DNA of 64,000 nt from Populus alba (lineage: Eukaryota; Streptophyta; Magnoliopsida; Malpighiales; Salicaceae). The notes below the pieces were generated by a model that searched no databases, had not been told where the DNA came from, and saw nothing but the letters and a program-made list of their open reading frames with translations. Position 1 is the first letter of the stretch, and every line of letters starts with the position of its first letter. The translations under genes and the position numbers were made by a program. This document shows positions 49,182 through 61,700 of the stretch, one piece after another. Location: positions 13,611,991 to 13,675,990 of the forward strand of contig NC_133302.1 in the NCBI RefSeq assembly GCF_005239225.2. Direction: 5' to 3'.

Positions 49182-52100
49182 ATGCCATCTGTGTTTCTTT
49201 ATCATGTGGTGGGAGATCTGACGGTGGGGAAGCCAGAGATGGTGGAATTCCATGAGACAGAGACGGTAGAATCTGCGATTCGGGCAATAGGAGAATCGAC
49301 AGAGTGTGGGATTCCAGTTTGGAAGAGGAAATCTCATGTGGGCATGATTGAGAACAGTGAAACGAGACTACAGAGGTTTGTTGGTATCCTTAATTCGCTT
49401 GATATTGTGGCTTTTTTGGCTTCAACTGAGTGCTTACAGGATCGGGATAAGGCCATCAAGACTCCAGTATCTCAGGTTGTTGTTCCTAATACTTCGCTTC
49501 TCAAACAGGTTGATCCTGCTACAAGGTTAGCTCTTTATTCTAATTTCTCTAACGCCACATAGTATAACATTCACATGGATTCGTGGTTATGTGATTATGA
49601 TTATGAATCTGAATTTTTGGTTGTTATAATCATGCACTCTTCTTGTTGTTACTGTTTTTTAAGTTGTTTATAATTCTTTGATTATCTTTAATTGATCGGT
49701 CTGTTCTCTTCTCTTTTTTGTACGGAAAGACTTTCTGATCACCAGCCTTTGACCTTTCACTTGAGAGTTTTGATGTACAACAGCATGTCAACAAGCTAAC
49801 ATACAGTGAGGTTGGTCGTACAAGACCATGCCAACATGCCATTGCTATGATAATGAATTATACGGAGTATGCCATGAAGTATTTCAATTATTTTATGACA
49901 TATAAAGTTGCCTGGTGCTTGCAAATTAGCATGGCTCTTTTAATTTATTTTTTCACCCTCAGATACATGCATCAGTTCGCGTGGTTATGTTTCTGCCTTC
50001 TTGCAAATGCTATGCTTGTGGAATTTGTCATCAACGTTGTTGATCTTCTTCATGATGGCACTTGAATCATAATGTTCATTCCATTCTTCTATCTTTGTTT
50101 CCTCTCATGTGTGCATGCAAAGTAAGAAATTAAAATACTATTATTAATAACAAAGTAAAAGCATACTCCCCTTGCTACTCCGTTTTGCTTTTGTTTCTTG
50201 TCAACATCTGATTGTTGATATCATACTTGTTCTCATGTTAAGGGTATTGTTTCTTCTCTATTTGGCCTGATACCTTTTCCATCTATCTAGTATATCTGCT
50301 TTGTGCTGTATACGTGCTGCTTTGAGATGGGACAGGGTGGGGGTGGGAGTAGACTTGGGTGTTCACTACTGTATTTGAACAATTTCTCCATGATATGCTT
50401 GTGTTTGCTCCAAGGAGCATGGTCTGGATTCAATCCATTCAGATCCACTGCTTTCTCATGTACGTTTCAAATGACTCGATGGTAATCATGATGCCAGAAA
50501 CTATGAAACCAAGTGATGTGTAACTTAATTGGGTACTTACCTTATCCTATGGGAAATACTACTTTCTTTCTTAGGGGTCAGCAAAAAAACTGAAAAACTG
50601 ATTAATCCGAGAAAACAAACAAAAATAACTGAAAAAACCAAACCATTAAAAAAAAACATATTAAACCGATTAGAATATTTAAAAAAATATTCGGTTCTCA
50701 TAAGCTTGAAACCGAAAAACCAAGTCGAACTGAACCAAAAAAATAAAAAAACCAAACCGAAAAAAACCGAACCAAACCAAAACCAAGCCCATTAGAAAAT
50801 CCAAAAAAACCCCCAAAAAAACAATATATTTTTTGGTTTTTAATATAAAATAATCGAACAAAACCAGTCGGTATCAGTTTTTACTTTTTGTATTTTACAA
50901 AATTTTGGTTTGGTTGTTTTTATAAGTAAAAACTGAACCGTACTAAAAATGATCACCTCTACTCTTTCTCACATATTCTTTTATCCTAATGCATCAAGGT
51001 GTCTTGGTAGGATTGAATAGAAGGTTTGATCTCATGGACCGAGTTGTTAACTATGGTTGTTAGGTAGTTGGATAACACCCTTTCCATCTCAAGAGCTTTT
51101 GAAAGAATAAATGTATTCTTAGTAATTTGACTTTTTTTTTTGTTTAGGAATCCTAATACTATTTAGATTCTATACTAGTTATATAACTTTCAATAATATT
51201 TCTTTTCAAATAAGGGTTAGGATTTAAACCTAGAACTTGTATGAGTAAAGCTTCTTGGCCTTTTTTTTTCCAGACATTATTTTTATTTTTATCAATCATA
51301 ATATGTGCTAAGAGGTTGTATACAAATCCTAAACCTATTTTTCTAGTTCCAATTTCAATTTTCCTCTATGGTAGCCGTTTATTTTCTATTCTTTATAGTT
51401 TTCAGTTGATTTTTCTTTCCACACTATGTCAAATTTGTATAAGAGCGAAACAATCCTCGGACTTTTATTAGGGTTTCAATCCCTTAACCATGTTAGGACA
51501 TGTTATAGGTTGTAGATAGAGAAATCAAGATTGCCAAATAATATTGGTTTAGATAAGTTGTATCGCTGAGCATTAGTTGTGTGATAGTGATGCTTTGCAA
51601 CAAAAGGAACTGATAAATGCTTTAATGGAGATTTCAGAAGGCGACCACGACCCTTTATATGTATAAAGTAGTCATAAGAATAAAAACTTAGTTCATGATG
51701 ATGAAGCCATAAACCATATGGTGCAAAGGAGGATTGAAAGGGTGGAGAAACTTTACACTTGAATGGAGGAAGAGAGTTGAAGAGCAACAAATACAAAGGA
51801 TGAACAATTCCTCGGTAAAAAAGTAGTGGATTGGAATTCTTTGCCCATCTATAACAAAATAGATCTGGATCGAGATTTTTTTGCCAATCTATGATGTTTA
51901 TTTTAATGGTGATTATGATGTTAATTATAACAACATAGTTAACATCATAATCACCATCAAAATAACATTATACACAATCCCAATCAATATCTATTTCATT
52001 ATAGATGGACAAAAAATTCCAACCCATAACTAATTTCTCTAGAAATAAAGTGTTTTGTGCTTGGAGCTCATCAACTCTCTTCCTCCGTTAAAGAGTGGTG

Positions 52101-54744
52101 TTGTTCCTCTCTTCCAATCCACCTCGCACCAGATGATTTACAACTCCAGCATCATGAAAGGAGTCTTCATCCTTCTGACTACCTTATGATTTGTCTAAAT
52201 GGTTGTGGTTACCTTCAGTAATCTCCATTCCGGCTCTCACTGGTTTCTTTTGTTGCAAAGCGTCAATAACGCATAATGTAACATGGGAAGAGAAATCAAC
52301 TCAAAACAAGAAAGAATAGGAAATTGATGGCATAAATAGAAGAAAATTTGAAGTTGGAACTAGACAAATAGGTTTATAGTTTGTAGAAAACTTATAATAA
52401 TAATAATAATAATAATAATATTAATATGTATGAAAAAAAAAAAGCTAGGTAGCTCTATTTATACTAGTTCTAGACCTTAAGCCGAATCCTTATTGGAAAA
52501 GGAATCTTTGTTGAAAATTATTTATTTAATATAGAATCAGACTTGTGTTAAAATAATAAACTAAATTAGAAATGTCAAATTACTATGGAAAACATTTATT
52601 ATTTCAAAAGCTCCTTTGTCACTTTCCCTTTGTAATCTATCATCTAACTCCTTACCCACAATTAGGCATTACAGAATCCGCTTGACAGGCTGACCTGTTC
52701 GGCTGCTAGACCAATTGGTCATTGGATAAATAAACTAGACATGTTCTTATATTAGTGTTTCCAGTGTTGGGTACTTGGGATTGGATAAAAGTAGAAAATA
52801 AAGGTTTTCTACAAGAATCCATCCTCAGAGCACTACGAATCCATCTTAAAGGCCATGGGGAAATTGATCTCTATCATCATAATTTTAATTTTCAAATATC
52901 AAATCATTCATCATATGGCTGCTCCAAATAGAGAATTTGTGTGCTTTGATACACATCCTAAAGGTCCCAAAGGGCCCTAATCACAAGAGCATAAAACATC
53001 AATTATCATAAAATTCATAATAATACCAAAATGCGCAACACAAACACACATCAACCTAAATAAAGAAGTTCACTAAAATTTATAAACCTCCAAGTTAAAA
53101 ACCATTTGTTAATGGATGGTGTGATCTAAATACGTCTTTCCTTGATTGTATCAACCTAAATAAGGTGAGATTGGTGGGGATTGTTAAGGTGAAGAGGCTG
53201 GAGGCACGATGATTTAATCTTGGATTTATGAAGAGTTGTAGTTTTGTAATATTTAAATGGTGGAGAAACATGGTTTCTTCATTCTTGGTTGACTTGCATA
53301 CTCATGTGCAATAGTGAGGAGATGAAAGAAAGAGTAAATGCTGAAAAGATTTTTTTTCATGCAAATATAGGAAGTTAATCTAAATTTGAAATTTGATTTT
53401 TTGTGGTAGATTTTCTCTCATTTTGGATATGGTTTTCTTAGTGGTTTGTATATAGGACTAACCTGGGGCTCCTTGCATAATTTTTCTCCATATAAATAAT
53501 CTTTATATTTGTACATGCTCCATTTGACAGGTTTTGTTTCTTGTCTCTCTCTTTGTATGGTTGTTTGTGTTGGTATGCATCTAGAGACAAACACATAATC
53601 CGTGCCAGAGTGCATCCTTATTGGAAAATACTTTTCCTTGATCATCTTGTAAACGGAGCCTTTTTTTTGTGGAGAAATCCCAAGGCATTTGTCAATTTGT
53701 TCCTCCTCAGGTTATATATGTACAAGAGAATAAAGTTTAGATTCTGCGAGAATTTAAAAATGTCATGTGATTTGATCGGGTACCACATACAGGAAATGAC
53801 TTTTTGGTGCTTGTGGTAGGTTGATAGATGCCTTGGAAATGATGAAGCAAGGTGTAAGGCGCCTTATTGTTCCAAAAAGCATGGGATGGAAAGGTATGAG
53901 CAAGCGATTCTCAATTCTCTACAATGGTAAGTGGCTCAAGAATGCTGATACATCCAATAGCAGCAGCAATAATAACCTGACCATCAACACCAACCGTCCT
54001 TCCTCATCTTCTGGCACTTCCATCCGTGACAAATTTTGCTGTCTCTCTAGAGAAGATGTCATCCGTTTTCTCATTGGATGCCTTGGTGCTCTAGCTCCGC
54101 TCCCTCTTTCCTCCATCTCATCCCTTGGAGCCATTAACGCAAATTACAACTCATTAGAAGCCTCTCTCCCAGCCATTGAAGCAACAAGAAAGCTGCCTGA
54201 GGATCCCAGTGCGATAGCTGTTGTGGAGCCCATTCCAAATGGTCAATGTAAGATCATAGGGGAAATATCAGCCTCTAGATTGTGGAAATGTGATTATCTG
54301 GCCGCAGCATGGGCTTTAGCAAACCTCTCAGCCGGGCAGTTTGTGATGGGGGTTGAGGATAATGACACATCAAGATCACTACCGGATTTTGCAGTTAATT
54401 CAGCAGTTGATGATGATAATACAGCTCATGGGGCTGGTTCAACAAGGCTGAGGAAATTCAGCAGTAGGAGCATTGGATTCAATCCAGGAAACTCAATCGG
54501 AATTGGCCGGAGTATTTACAGGGGTCGAAGTGCTCCCCTGACATGTAAAATTACGAGCTCATTGGCTGCAGTGATGGCACAGATGCTTTCTCACAGGGCA
54601 ACCCATGTATGGGTGATCGAGGATCATAGTGATGACGTTTTAGTTGGGGTGGTCGGTTATCGTGACATCTTGGCTGCGGTAACAAAACAACCTGCATCTG
54701 TTACTCCTGTGAATCGACCTGAGGCTTTTGCAACTTTGTGTTGA
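49182..54744 (+). CDS. CBSX6: CBS domain-containing protein, CBSX6 type, two exons
   Basis: Exon 1 is 49182-49525 and exon 2 is 53820-54744. The GT-AG junction falls in an Arg codon and the sum is 422 residues; the Arabidopsis protein is about 425. The start MPSVFLYHVVGDLTVG is the first in-frame ATG after the leader. Four CBS motifs are visible: TVESAIRAIGESTECGIPVW with FVGILNSLDIVAFL (residues about 20-85), LIDALEMMKQGVRRLIVP (about 116-133), a third around EDPSAIAVVEP to IIGEISASRLW, and a fourth from SSLAAVMAQMLSHRATHVWV to LVGVVGYRDILAAV near the C-terminus. A serine/asparagine-rich linker sits after the second motif. Four CBS repeats resemble SNF4/AMPK-gamma regulatory subunits, which bind adenylates. 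The exact role of CBSX6 is not established. No lesions are seen. Confidence 0.93.
50572..50961. mobile_element. hAT-type MITE in the CBS gene intron
   Basis: The left end is TAGGGGTCAGC; the right end read on the minus strand is TAGAGGTGATC. Flanking 8 bp are TTCTTTCT and CTCTTTCT, seven of eight identical, as expected for hAT insertion. The interior is made of many variations of AACCGAACCAAACC on the left and GGTTTGGTT on the right, typical of plant hAT MITEs with TAGGGGTGAGCA ends. Confidence 0.8.
51588..52265. repeat. Long imperfect foldback (inverted repeat) in the CBS gene intron
   Basis: The left arm (51588-51924) and right arm (51939-52265) are inverted copies of each other, with a 14-base loop at 51925-51938. 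The apex is nearly perfect: GATTATGATGTTAA pairs with TTAACATCATAATC. Outward, matches include TTGGAATT with AATTCCAA, GGAGGAAGAGAGTTGA with TCAACTCTCTTCCTCC and GCTTTGCAACAAAAG with CTTTTGTTGCAAAGC. Arm identity falls away from the apex. It is a foldback element or a duplication-inversion of older sequence. Transcribed within the intron it would form a ~330 bp hairpin. Confidence 0.88.
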
Positions 54745-55560
54745 ACAACGAAGGTTTTGCAACTGAGTTTTTTTTAAAATTTTTATTAATTGTATTTTTT
54801 CTGTGATTGTAGTTAAGACACTGAAGAGTGGAGATAGAATCTTATGGGAAATTGTTGATGAGTTGAATAATAATGTTTTAATATCTGTACTCTGAACGAT
54901 GGTGTTTTGCAACAACTACAACTCTACAAGCGTTTTATTATTTAAAAATAAAATTAACAGAAACTTTAAATCGCCTAGTCAAAATACTGTGGAAAACACT
55001 GTACACCTAGTCTAAATTTACGCAATGATTTTTTAGCCATTAAAAAAAAAGAACTAATGATTTTGGGGTAAATTCATTTTTTTCATGATGGAGGGTATAT
55101 ATGATTTTTATTTTTATTTTTAGAAATAATAAAATAACTTATCTAATCTTAAAGTAAAAAAAGTTTAATGCTGATATAAGGGGTATTGAAGTATTTTTAT
55201 TTTTTTTAAATAGATATTTTTACCCTTAAAATTAATAAAAAATAAGCCATTGGTTTAGAGGTTTATTAGAATTCTCACACATGTTTTTTTTTTATTTTAA
55301 TTATATAACCATGAAGGATAATTTCATCTTTTAAAGATATTTAATTAATATTTAAATTTAAAAAAGTTGTTGGTGTCTACTGTACACGTGCTGGCTTGTG
55401 AGCGGTGTGTGCGGCGTCTTTTAGTGTCCAAGTTTGCCTTTCTATCATGTCAATGGAAACTCAATTGCGTCATCTTCCTCCTAGTGCAACATGTGTTAGC
55501 AATGCATGAGCGGTTTGTCGTCGATAAACTTTTTTTTTTTTTCTCTCTCATCCCCTGAAA
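54745..55560. other. 3' flank of the CBS gene
   Basis: The likely 3' UTR runs to about 54,900; AATAATAATG at 54,865 is the nearest polyadenylation-like sequence. After it comes AT-rich non-coding DNA with no recognisable structure. Confidence 0.5.
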
Positions 55561-56530
55561 ATTACAGGCTGGTCTTGTTATTGTTGATATTTCAACTTTA
55601 GTCCTCATTCTTTTGATTTTTAATTTTTATTTTCTATCCTTTTGTAAAAAAATTATTTGTTTTCAATTTTGTTTTTCAATTTTAACTTGTCATGTTGTTT
55701 TTCAATACGATCCTTATTTTTTTGATTTTCAATTTTTTTCCTTGTCTTTTTATAAAAGTTTTATTGGTTTTTAATTTCATCATTCAATCCATGTTTATGG
55801 TGTATTATTTTTTTCAGTTTTGTCTTCATTCTTTTAATTTTTTTTTTGTTAAAGTTATTTTTCTTTTCAGTTTAACTCTCTAATTGAAAATTTATAGTTG
55901 CTCTCTAATTTATTTTTTTATTTCAATTTTTACCCTCATTATTTTAATTATCATTTTTTTAATCTTAGATCCTTTTGCGTGATTGATTTTTTTTTCTTCT
56001 CGATTTCATCTTTCATCGTTTGAGATGATGGTGATTGGGCTTTTTTTTTTTTTTAGTGTGTATGATGCTTCTAGTCCAATGTCTCATATTAAAGATTTAG
56101 AAAGTTAATGCAAGTCGACATCCTTTTTCTTACCTAATTTTCTTTCTCAATTTCATCATCTGACATTAATTTTATTTTTTAAATTTTTTTTTTCATCATT
56201 CGACATTGATTGCAATTTTTTATTATCTTCTTTTGATTTTTTGTTCTTCAATTTAATCCATAATCATTTGGTTTAGTTTGATTTTATATCAGATTTAATC
56301 CCTATTCTGTTGGTTTTTTTTTTTTTATCCTTTTACTAATTGAGTTTCTTTATCAATTTCATCCCAAGAATTTAATTTCAATTTATTTTTATGTTAAATA
56401 TGGTCCTTATTCTTTTTATTACTGTTTATTTTGTTTAGGGTCCTCTTTTATTGTATTTTTTTTTTTTGTAATTTCATCCCTCAACAATTTTTGATAGAGG
56501 ATGTTGCTTTTTGTTTTTTAGCTTTCTATG
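55561..56530. repeat. T-rich low-complexity sequence with a recurring motif
   Basis: About 1 kb in which variations of CCTTATTCTTTTGATTTTT and TTCAATTTCATC recur irregularly every 60-110 bases. It appears to be a strongly decayed minisatellite or transposon-derived repeat. No coding capacity. Confidence 0.55.
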
Positions 56531-56579
56531 GAGTTAGTTAATTCCTCATAATTAGTATCGCACGTGTGCGGCGTCGTGA

Positions 56580-59062
56580 CAATTGTCCACCACTCAAGGA
56601 AAATGGATATGATCTATCTGGCAAATATGAGGAGACAAGAAATTCTTGTCTTTTATCAGTGAAAAATTTGAATGGGAATCACCATCTCGTATTTTGATAA
56701 CTAGGAACCCTAACTGGTCTTAGAGATTGGGTACGGAGATTGGTTGCGTAAAGGGAAGGTATTAGCACCCTAACTACACTCTACCTAAGGTATACTGCAT
56801 TGTTTTAATGTTTGATAAAAACTATGGTCTTATTGTGTTTTCTAATTATTGGTATGTCTAAGGTTCAAGAAAAGCCCTTCTTAATAAGGAGGTTCTTATC
56901 TTAATGAGGTAAAACCTAACCGTTATAGCGTCCAAAAAAAATATTAAATTTAATATTCAAATATGTATTACTTGTAATGTCGTACCCCGGATACTAAAAG
57001 ACAAACAAAATAAATTTTTGTTGTTTTTGAAATTTTAGCCAATGTTCTTTTGACTTTAATAAACTGGTCAATAAAGCCAAAATGAATGCTAAAACAATGT
57101 TTTTTGGTGTATGAAAAACACAATATGATTTTGTAGCTTTGAGACACTTGACCGTATGCACAAAAATATATTTTCCTTCAATTGTTTTTTTGCATCTTGG
57201 ATTTTGAAAGTTTTGATAAAAACCGAGTATTTTAATACCGGATTTGTATTTTTAGTAACATAAAAATACTGTCCGATATTAATCAAAATGACATAAAGAT
57301 ACACGGGAAAATTGTAAAAGTTCAAAAAATATTTTTGAATTTTTTTTTTTTTTTTTTTAAAAAAAAAAACAACTAGCCGGACCTAGCCCAACCATTCTGG
57401 GTTGGGCTTGACCCAACCCATATACTGTAGGCTGGACTCAGCCAAGCCGTGTGAGCTAGGTTGATGTTCCAGCCCATAACCAAATAAGCTAGTTATTGTG
57501 CATGAGCACAATAATCAGGCAACTCTGCATTTGCTGCAGAAAGTGATTTATGAAAATGCAGGCGAGGCAAACAAACAGGGAAGAGGGAGGCACAATTACC
57601 TGGAGCGGCGACGATGCTGGCGGCAGCGAAGGCGGCAGGGGTGGTGGTCACCTTTTTCTCCCTCTGTTTTTCTCTGCATTTTTTTTTTTCTCTTTATGTT
57701 TTTTTCTTCGTTTTATTTCAAGTCTCTCTTATGCTCCCTTTGTTTTCCTTTTTTTTCCCCCTTCCCTCACTTTTTTTTTTCTGCTATATTTTTTTCTCTT
57801 CTTCTCTTTCTCTCTTCTTCTTTTTTCTGTTATTTCTATCCCTCATTTCTTCCTTTTTTTTTTCCCCCAGTCTTCCCCCTTTCTTTTTCGTGTCTCTCTT
57901 CTGTTCTCCCTTGTGCCTCTTCTTTGCCCTGTATTTATAGGCAGAGAATGACGGTGAAAATGGGGAGAGACATGGCTGGGGCGGCCACTGTGCTACCGCC
58001 CCATAATTGCCCGAGAAGGCATGTCTCCTCCATTTCTCCAACATATGGGAGGCCACAGGTTAGCTGAGCAACTGGGTGTCCTTGGTCGGCGTCTTTTTGG
58101 GTCATCGGGGGAAGAGAAGTCGGTGAGAAACAGGGGAACAAAACTTTCTTCTTCCCCTATTTTCTGCGCATCCAGGGGAAGAAGAAAGGCTAATGTGCCA
58201 TTCAAAATGGCACCGTTTTAAGCTCCTTTTTCTTTAATAGTGTATGAAACGACGCCGTTTTAGCCAAAATACGTTGTTTCATTTAAAAGGAAAAAAGTGG
58301 CAAAAACGTGTTATAGTTCACATTGGTCCTCAATTTGTAATTTGTTCAATCAAGTCCTAAATTGCAATTTTGATTTAAAAATCAATGCAATTGCATCCCT
58401 GTCAAAAATAAAACAATGGCTTTAAAGTTGGCCGCCTTTTTCACTTTGGTCATTGGTCTTGAATTTATGCAATTTGATCCTCAATTGATCAATAAACTTT
58501 TAATTTCTTCAATTTGGCCCCTAATTCGGTTTAATTACAGCCCCTCTATTTATGTGTGTTTTTCATTTTGGTCCTTAGTTTCAGATTTCTTCAATTAAGT
58601 CCCTAATTGGCCATCAAACATCAATATTTATGCAATTAAGCCCCTGATTTGATCAAATTAACTCTTAAAAATTATAATTTGACCCTAGAACTTTAAGTTC
58701 TTCCAATTAAAGCCTAAATTGACTTCAAAATCAATTTTTATTTCAATCAAACCCTCCATAAATTCAATTAAACCTTCAATAAAATTTAATTGAGTCTATA
58801 AACATCTGATTTTGGACTTTTCTTCCTCAAATTGAATATTCTTTTGTCAACAGGGCTATCATCAGTCAATAAAAATACCGTCCAATTACAATCTTTATAT
58901 TTTTGAACCTCCTCAACCAATTTTTGACCATTTTCTAAGCGTTCTAGCATCCTTTTTTTAAATGTTATATTTTTTTTATAATATTTTTTGATTTTTTTGT
59001 ATTTTGTTTTGAAGAAAAACAAAAATATGAATTGGGGAATAACCTAAAAATGGGCCATGACA
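56580..59062 (-). mobile_element. LTR fragment, minus orientation (left member of an inverted LTR pair)
   Basis: Read on the minus strand it begins TGTCATGGCCCATTTTTAGG at 59062. It passes through repeats of CAATTAAGTCCCTAATT type and a CGGCGTCGTTT motif near 58,250, and has a TATA box CTATAAATAC at 57931-57940. It continues past GGGTGCTAATACC (about 56,760), a motif I associate with plant gypsy (Tat/Ogre-type) LTRs. The region 57,590-58,110 is unusually GC-rich for this window. The 3' limit (here the left end) is uncertain. No internal genes are attached, so it is a solo or truncated LTR. Confidence 0.55.
57931..57940 (-). promoter_or_regulatory. TATA box of the minus-strand LTR
   Basis: CTATAAATAC on the minus strand, followed by a purine-rich stretch. 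It corresponds in position to the CTATAAAAGG of the plus-strand LTR. Confidence 0.5.
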
Positions 59063-59849
59063 ATTAGAACTATAGGTTTTGAAGGTTGACTTTGGATTTT
59101 TTTAGGTCCTTCTATAAAATTGATTTATTTTAAATTTTGTCATTTAAAATTAGATTTTTTTTTTTTTTGTATTGGTCCGTGTTTTTTTCTTAATTATTTT
59201 TCTATGGGATTATCCGAATTCTATGCCCATAATCGCGAGTTGGTAGGTTAACACGAGATGGACAACATTTTAGTTTAATATACCTTGTAGCCAATTGGGT
59301 GGTTACATAAGACATTATTATGTTCATGTAAAATATATATTTATTATTAATAAAGGCTTAATTTATCTTTAATATTTATATAATATTAGATTAATTAATC
59401 TAATATTTGATTTATGAATCTAGAATACGGATGAAGTCCATGAGACAAAAATGCTTTGCAAAGAAAATTATAATGTTGTTATAATTATAAGATTTCTATT
59501 GCATCCAAGTATTGTTTTCTAAAATATTTCTGGTCGATATTTTTTTAAATACCATATATTTATTAGAGCCGTAGAGACTTGTAAATATTATGTTCTTTTC
59601 TTTATGAAAGGAAGCAACTATTCTCATTAGTTAAGGTATAATGAATACTTAGAACTAATATGTAGGTGCCTGTCATAAGACATGCACACTAAATTGATCC
59701 GCATGAGAATTTCATATGGAGAAACCACTTATGTCTATGGAAAGGCTTGCATGATGGTTGTATAAGTGATCCTTAGACTTGAGATTACTATGTTATTTTA
59801 TATAGAGAATATGCTTTCATCCTTTACATGTTATCTTAATTGAGGTAAC
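59063..59849. other. Spacer between the two inverted LTR fragments
   Basis: 790 bp of AT-rich DNA between the two LTR starts. No reading frame or repeat is recognised. Confidence 0.5.
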
Positions 59850-61700
59850 TGTTGTTACCTATTTTAGGACCCCACATAAACAAAAAAAGTGAAAATACAA
59901 AAAAATAAAAAAAATGATGGAAGAAAAATAAAAAAATATCTATCAGTTGCGAAAAACATATCAGAACCCCTATAAAATTGCAAAAAATTGGTTGAGGAGA
60001 GTCAAAATATACAAAATTGAAAAATTTAACCTTGTTGACAAAGAGAATTCAGTTTTTGAGGAGGAAAATTCAAAATTAAATATTTAAGGACTTAATTGGA
60101 TTTTTCAAGGTTTAATTGAATTTATTGAGGGCTTAATTGTAAGAAAAATTGATTCTTGAAGTCAATGTAGGCTTTAATTAAAGTTAAGGGGCTGAATTGC
60201 AAATTTTAAGAGCTAGTTTGGTCAAATCAGGGGTTTAATCTCATAAATATACAAGTTTGATAGGTAATTAGGGATTTAATTGAATAAATCAAAGATAAAA
60301 TGTCAACTTGCAAAAGGTATGTGACTTTAGGGACTGAAATTGGTGAAATCAGGAGCCAAATTGAATACAATTGAAAGTTTGATGGTCAATTGGATGTCCA
60401 ATTGAACAAATAAAAAACCAAGGACTAGTTTGTAAAAGGCACTTAACTTTAGGGTTGTTAATTAAATTTGACACGTGTGAAATTGCGTAAAATTAAAAGT
60501 TCAAGAGATAATTAAAGGTGAAAGTAAAAGAAATTGAAAGAATATAGATTAAATTGAAGTTTACCAAATTCCAAATTTAAAACCCTAATTTGTAGGGTTT
60601 AACTGAAATGACATCATTTAGGTTACCGTGCATCCCTTTCTTTACCCGAATAGGTTTATCGAGTTGCAACATTCAGGCGAATGAACATAACATATTCGAC
60701 CATCTCAAGACCTCTAACCACCATTATGCGATAGAGGAGGTTCCCCTCCATTAGGTTGTGCCACCTTTACTCGATGTTTGTACCTCACTTGCCATGTGAA
60801 AGCCCTCAACTTCTTGACCCAAGTCAACCTTGACTATTTTAGAGAAATTTGACAGTGTTACATCTAACTTTGGTTCAATGGTAAAGAAGCTACAAACCTC
60901 CAAATAAAGTGTGTTTTGATCCTAGTGGGAGAATAACACCCCCTTTATAATGTTTATGATTTGTTTTGATCCAACAACCCTTAATTGCTCACATTTAATT
61001 TATAGAACATACACCTTCGATCAACCATTTTTGGCCAAAACTTCAGAATTAATGTCCCAACCTTTTTAGAAGCTTTCAATGGTTTGTTAGGCATCTAAAG
61101 ATAAGGAAAATAAAACAAAAAAAGAAGAAGAAATAAATGACTTCTAACAGATTAAAGAAAGGAATCCTCTATAACCTAGTTTTGACAAAACCAACCAAAA
61201 ATCAACAAGTGGTTTTGTAACCACTTGCTTTAAGAGGCTATAAAAGGCAAGGAAAAACACAAAAAAAAGGGGAGAGACCAAGAAGAAAAGAGCTGAGAAT
61301 CCAAAATAAAAAAAAAACTACCATTTTACAAGGTAAACTTACCAAGTTTGATGAGGTAGGCAAAGCTTAATGAGCACGCCCCCCCCCTCTTCTTTTTAGA
61401 TTCATGTTATAATTGTTATTTGATAGTTTAATGTTGTTTTTATCTTGCTTTAATATGTTAATGTTTGAGTGTAAATGCATTTCAGCCTATTCTTGGATTA
61501 ATAGGCATATATATGCTTATTTTTGGATAATGCATAGTTTGTTTTTTTTTTTTCGAGTTTTTATGTTTTTTTTTCATGTTTAATTTTTTTTTTAATTGTT
61601 TTCGGGTCAACCCAATCGTGTCGAATTAGTCAGGTAAAACTAGTCAAGTCAACCTAATCAGATCAAAACTGGGTCAGTCTTTTATACCTTGTTTGTTTGT
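59850..61700 (+). mobile_element. LTR fragment, plus orientation (right member of an inverted LTR pair)
   Basis: It begins TGTTGTTACCTATTTTAGG and runs through the same order of features as 56580-59062, but on the opposite strand. These are reverse-oriented GGACTTAATTGGATTTTT-like repeats, a TGACATCATTTAGG motif near 60,610 and a TATA box at 61238-61247. A GGGTCAACCC motif near 61,604 may correspond to the similar motif near 57,400. The two copies are strongly diverged. The right limit is uncertain. No gag or pol follows. Confidence 0.55.
61238..61247 (+). promoter_or_regulatory. TATA box of the plus-strand LTR
   Basis: CTATAAAAGG followed by a purine-rich leader, as is usual in plant LTR promoters. 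Confidence 0.5.

Larger units (their letters stand above)
49526..53819 (+). other. 4.3 kb intron of the CBS gene
   Basis: It splits an Arg codon just before the second CBS motif. No host coding sequence is seen inside. It contains an hAT-type MITE (50572-50961), a long foldback (51588-52265), an (AAT)n run near 52,395-52,425 and further AT-rich sequence. At about 52,455-52,470 the minus strand has a TATAAATAGAG-like motif, as in LTR promoters, so part of 52,300-53,100 may be an old LTR fragment. Confidence 0.75.

Noticed and set aside
57498..58067. Long overlapping open frames on both strands near the GC-richer stretch
   Set aside because: The frames are dominated by Phe/Ser/Leu from T- and C-rich sequence, have no family motif, and lie inside an LTR. 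I treat them as chance.
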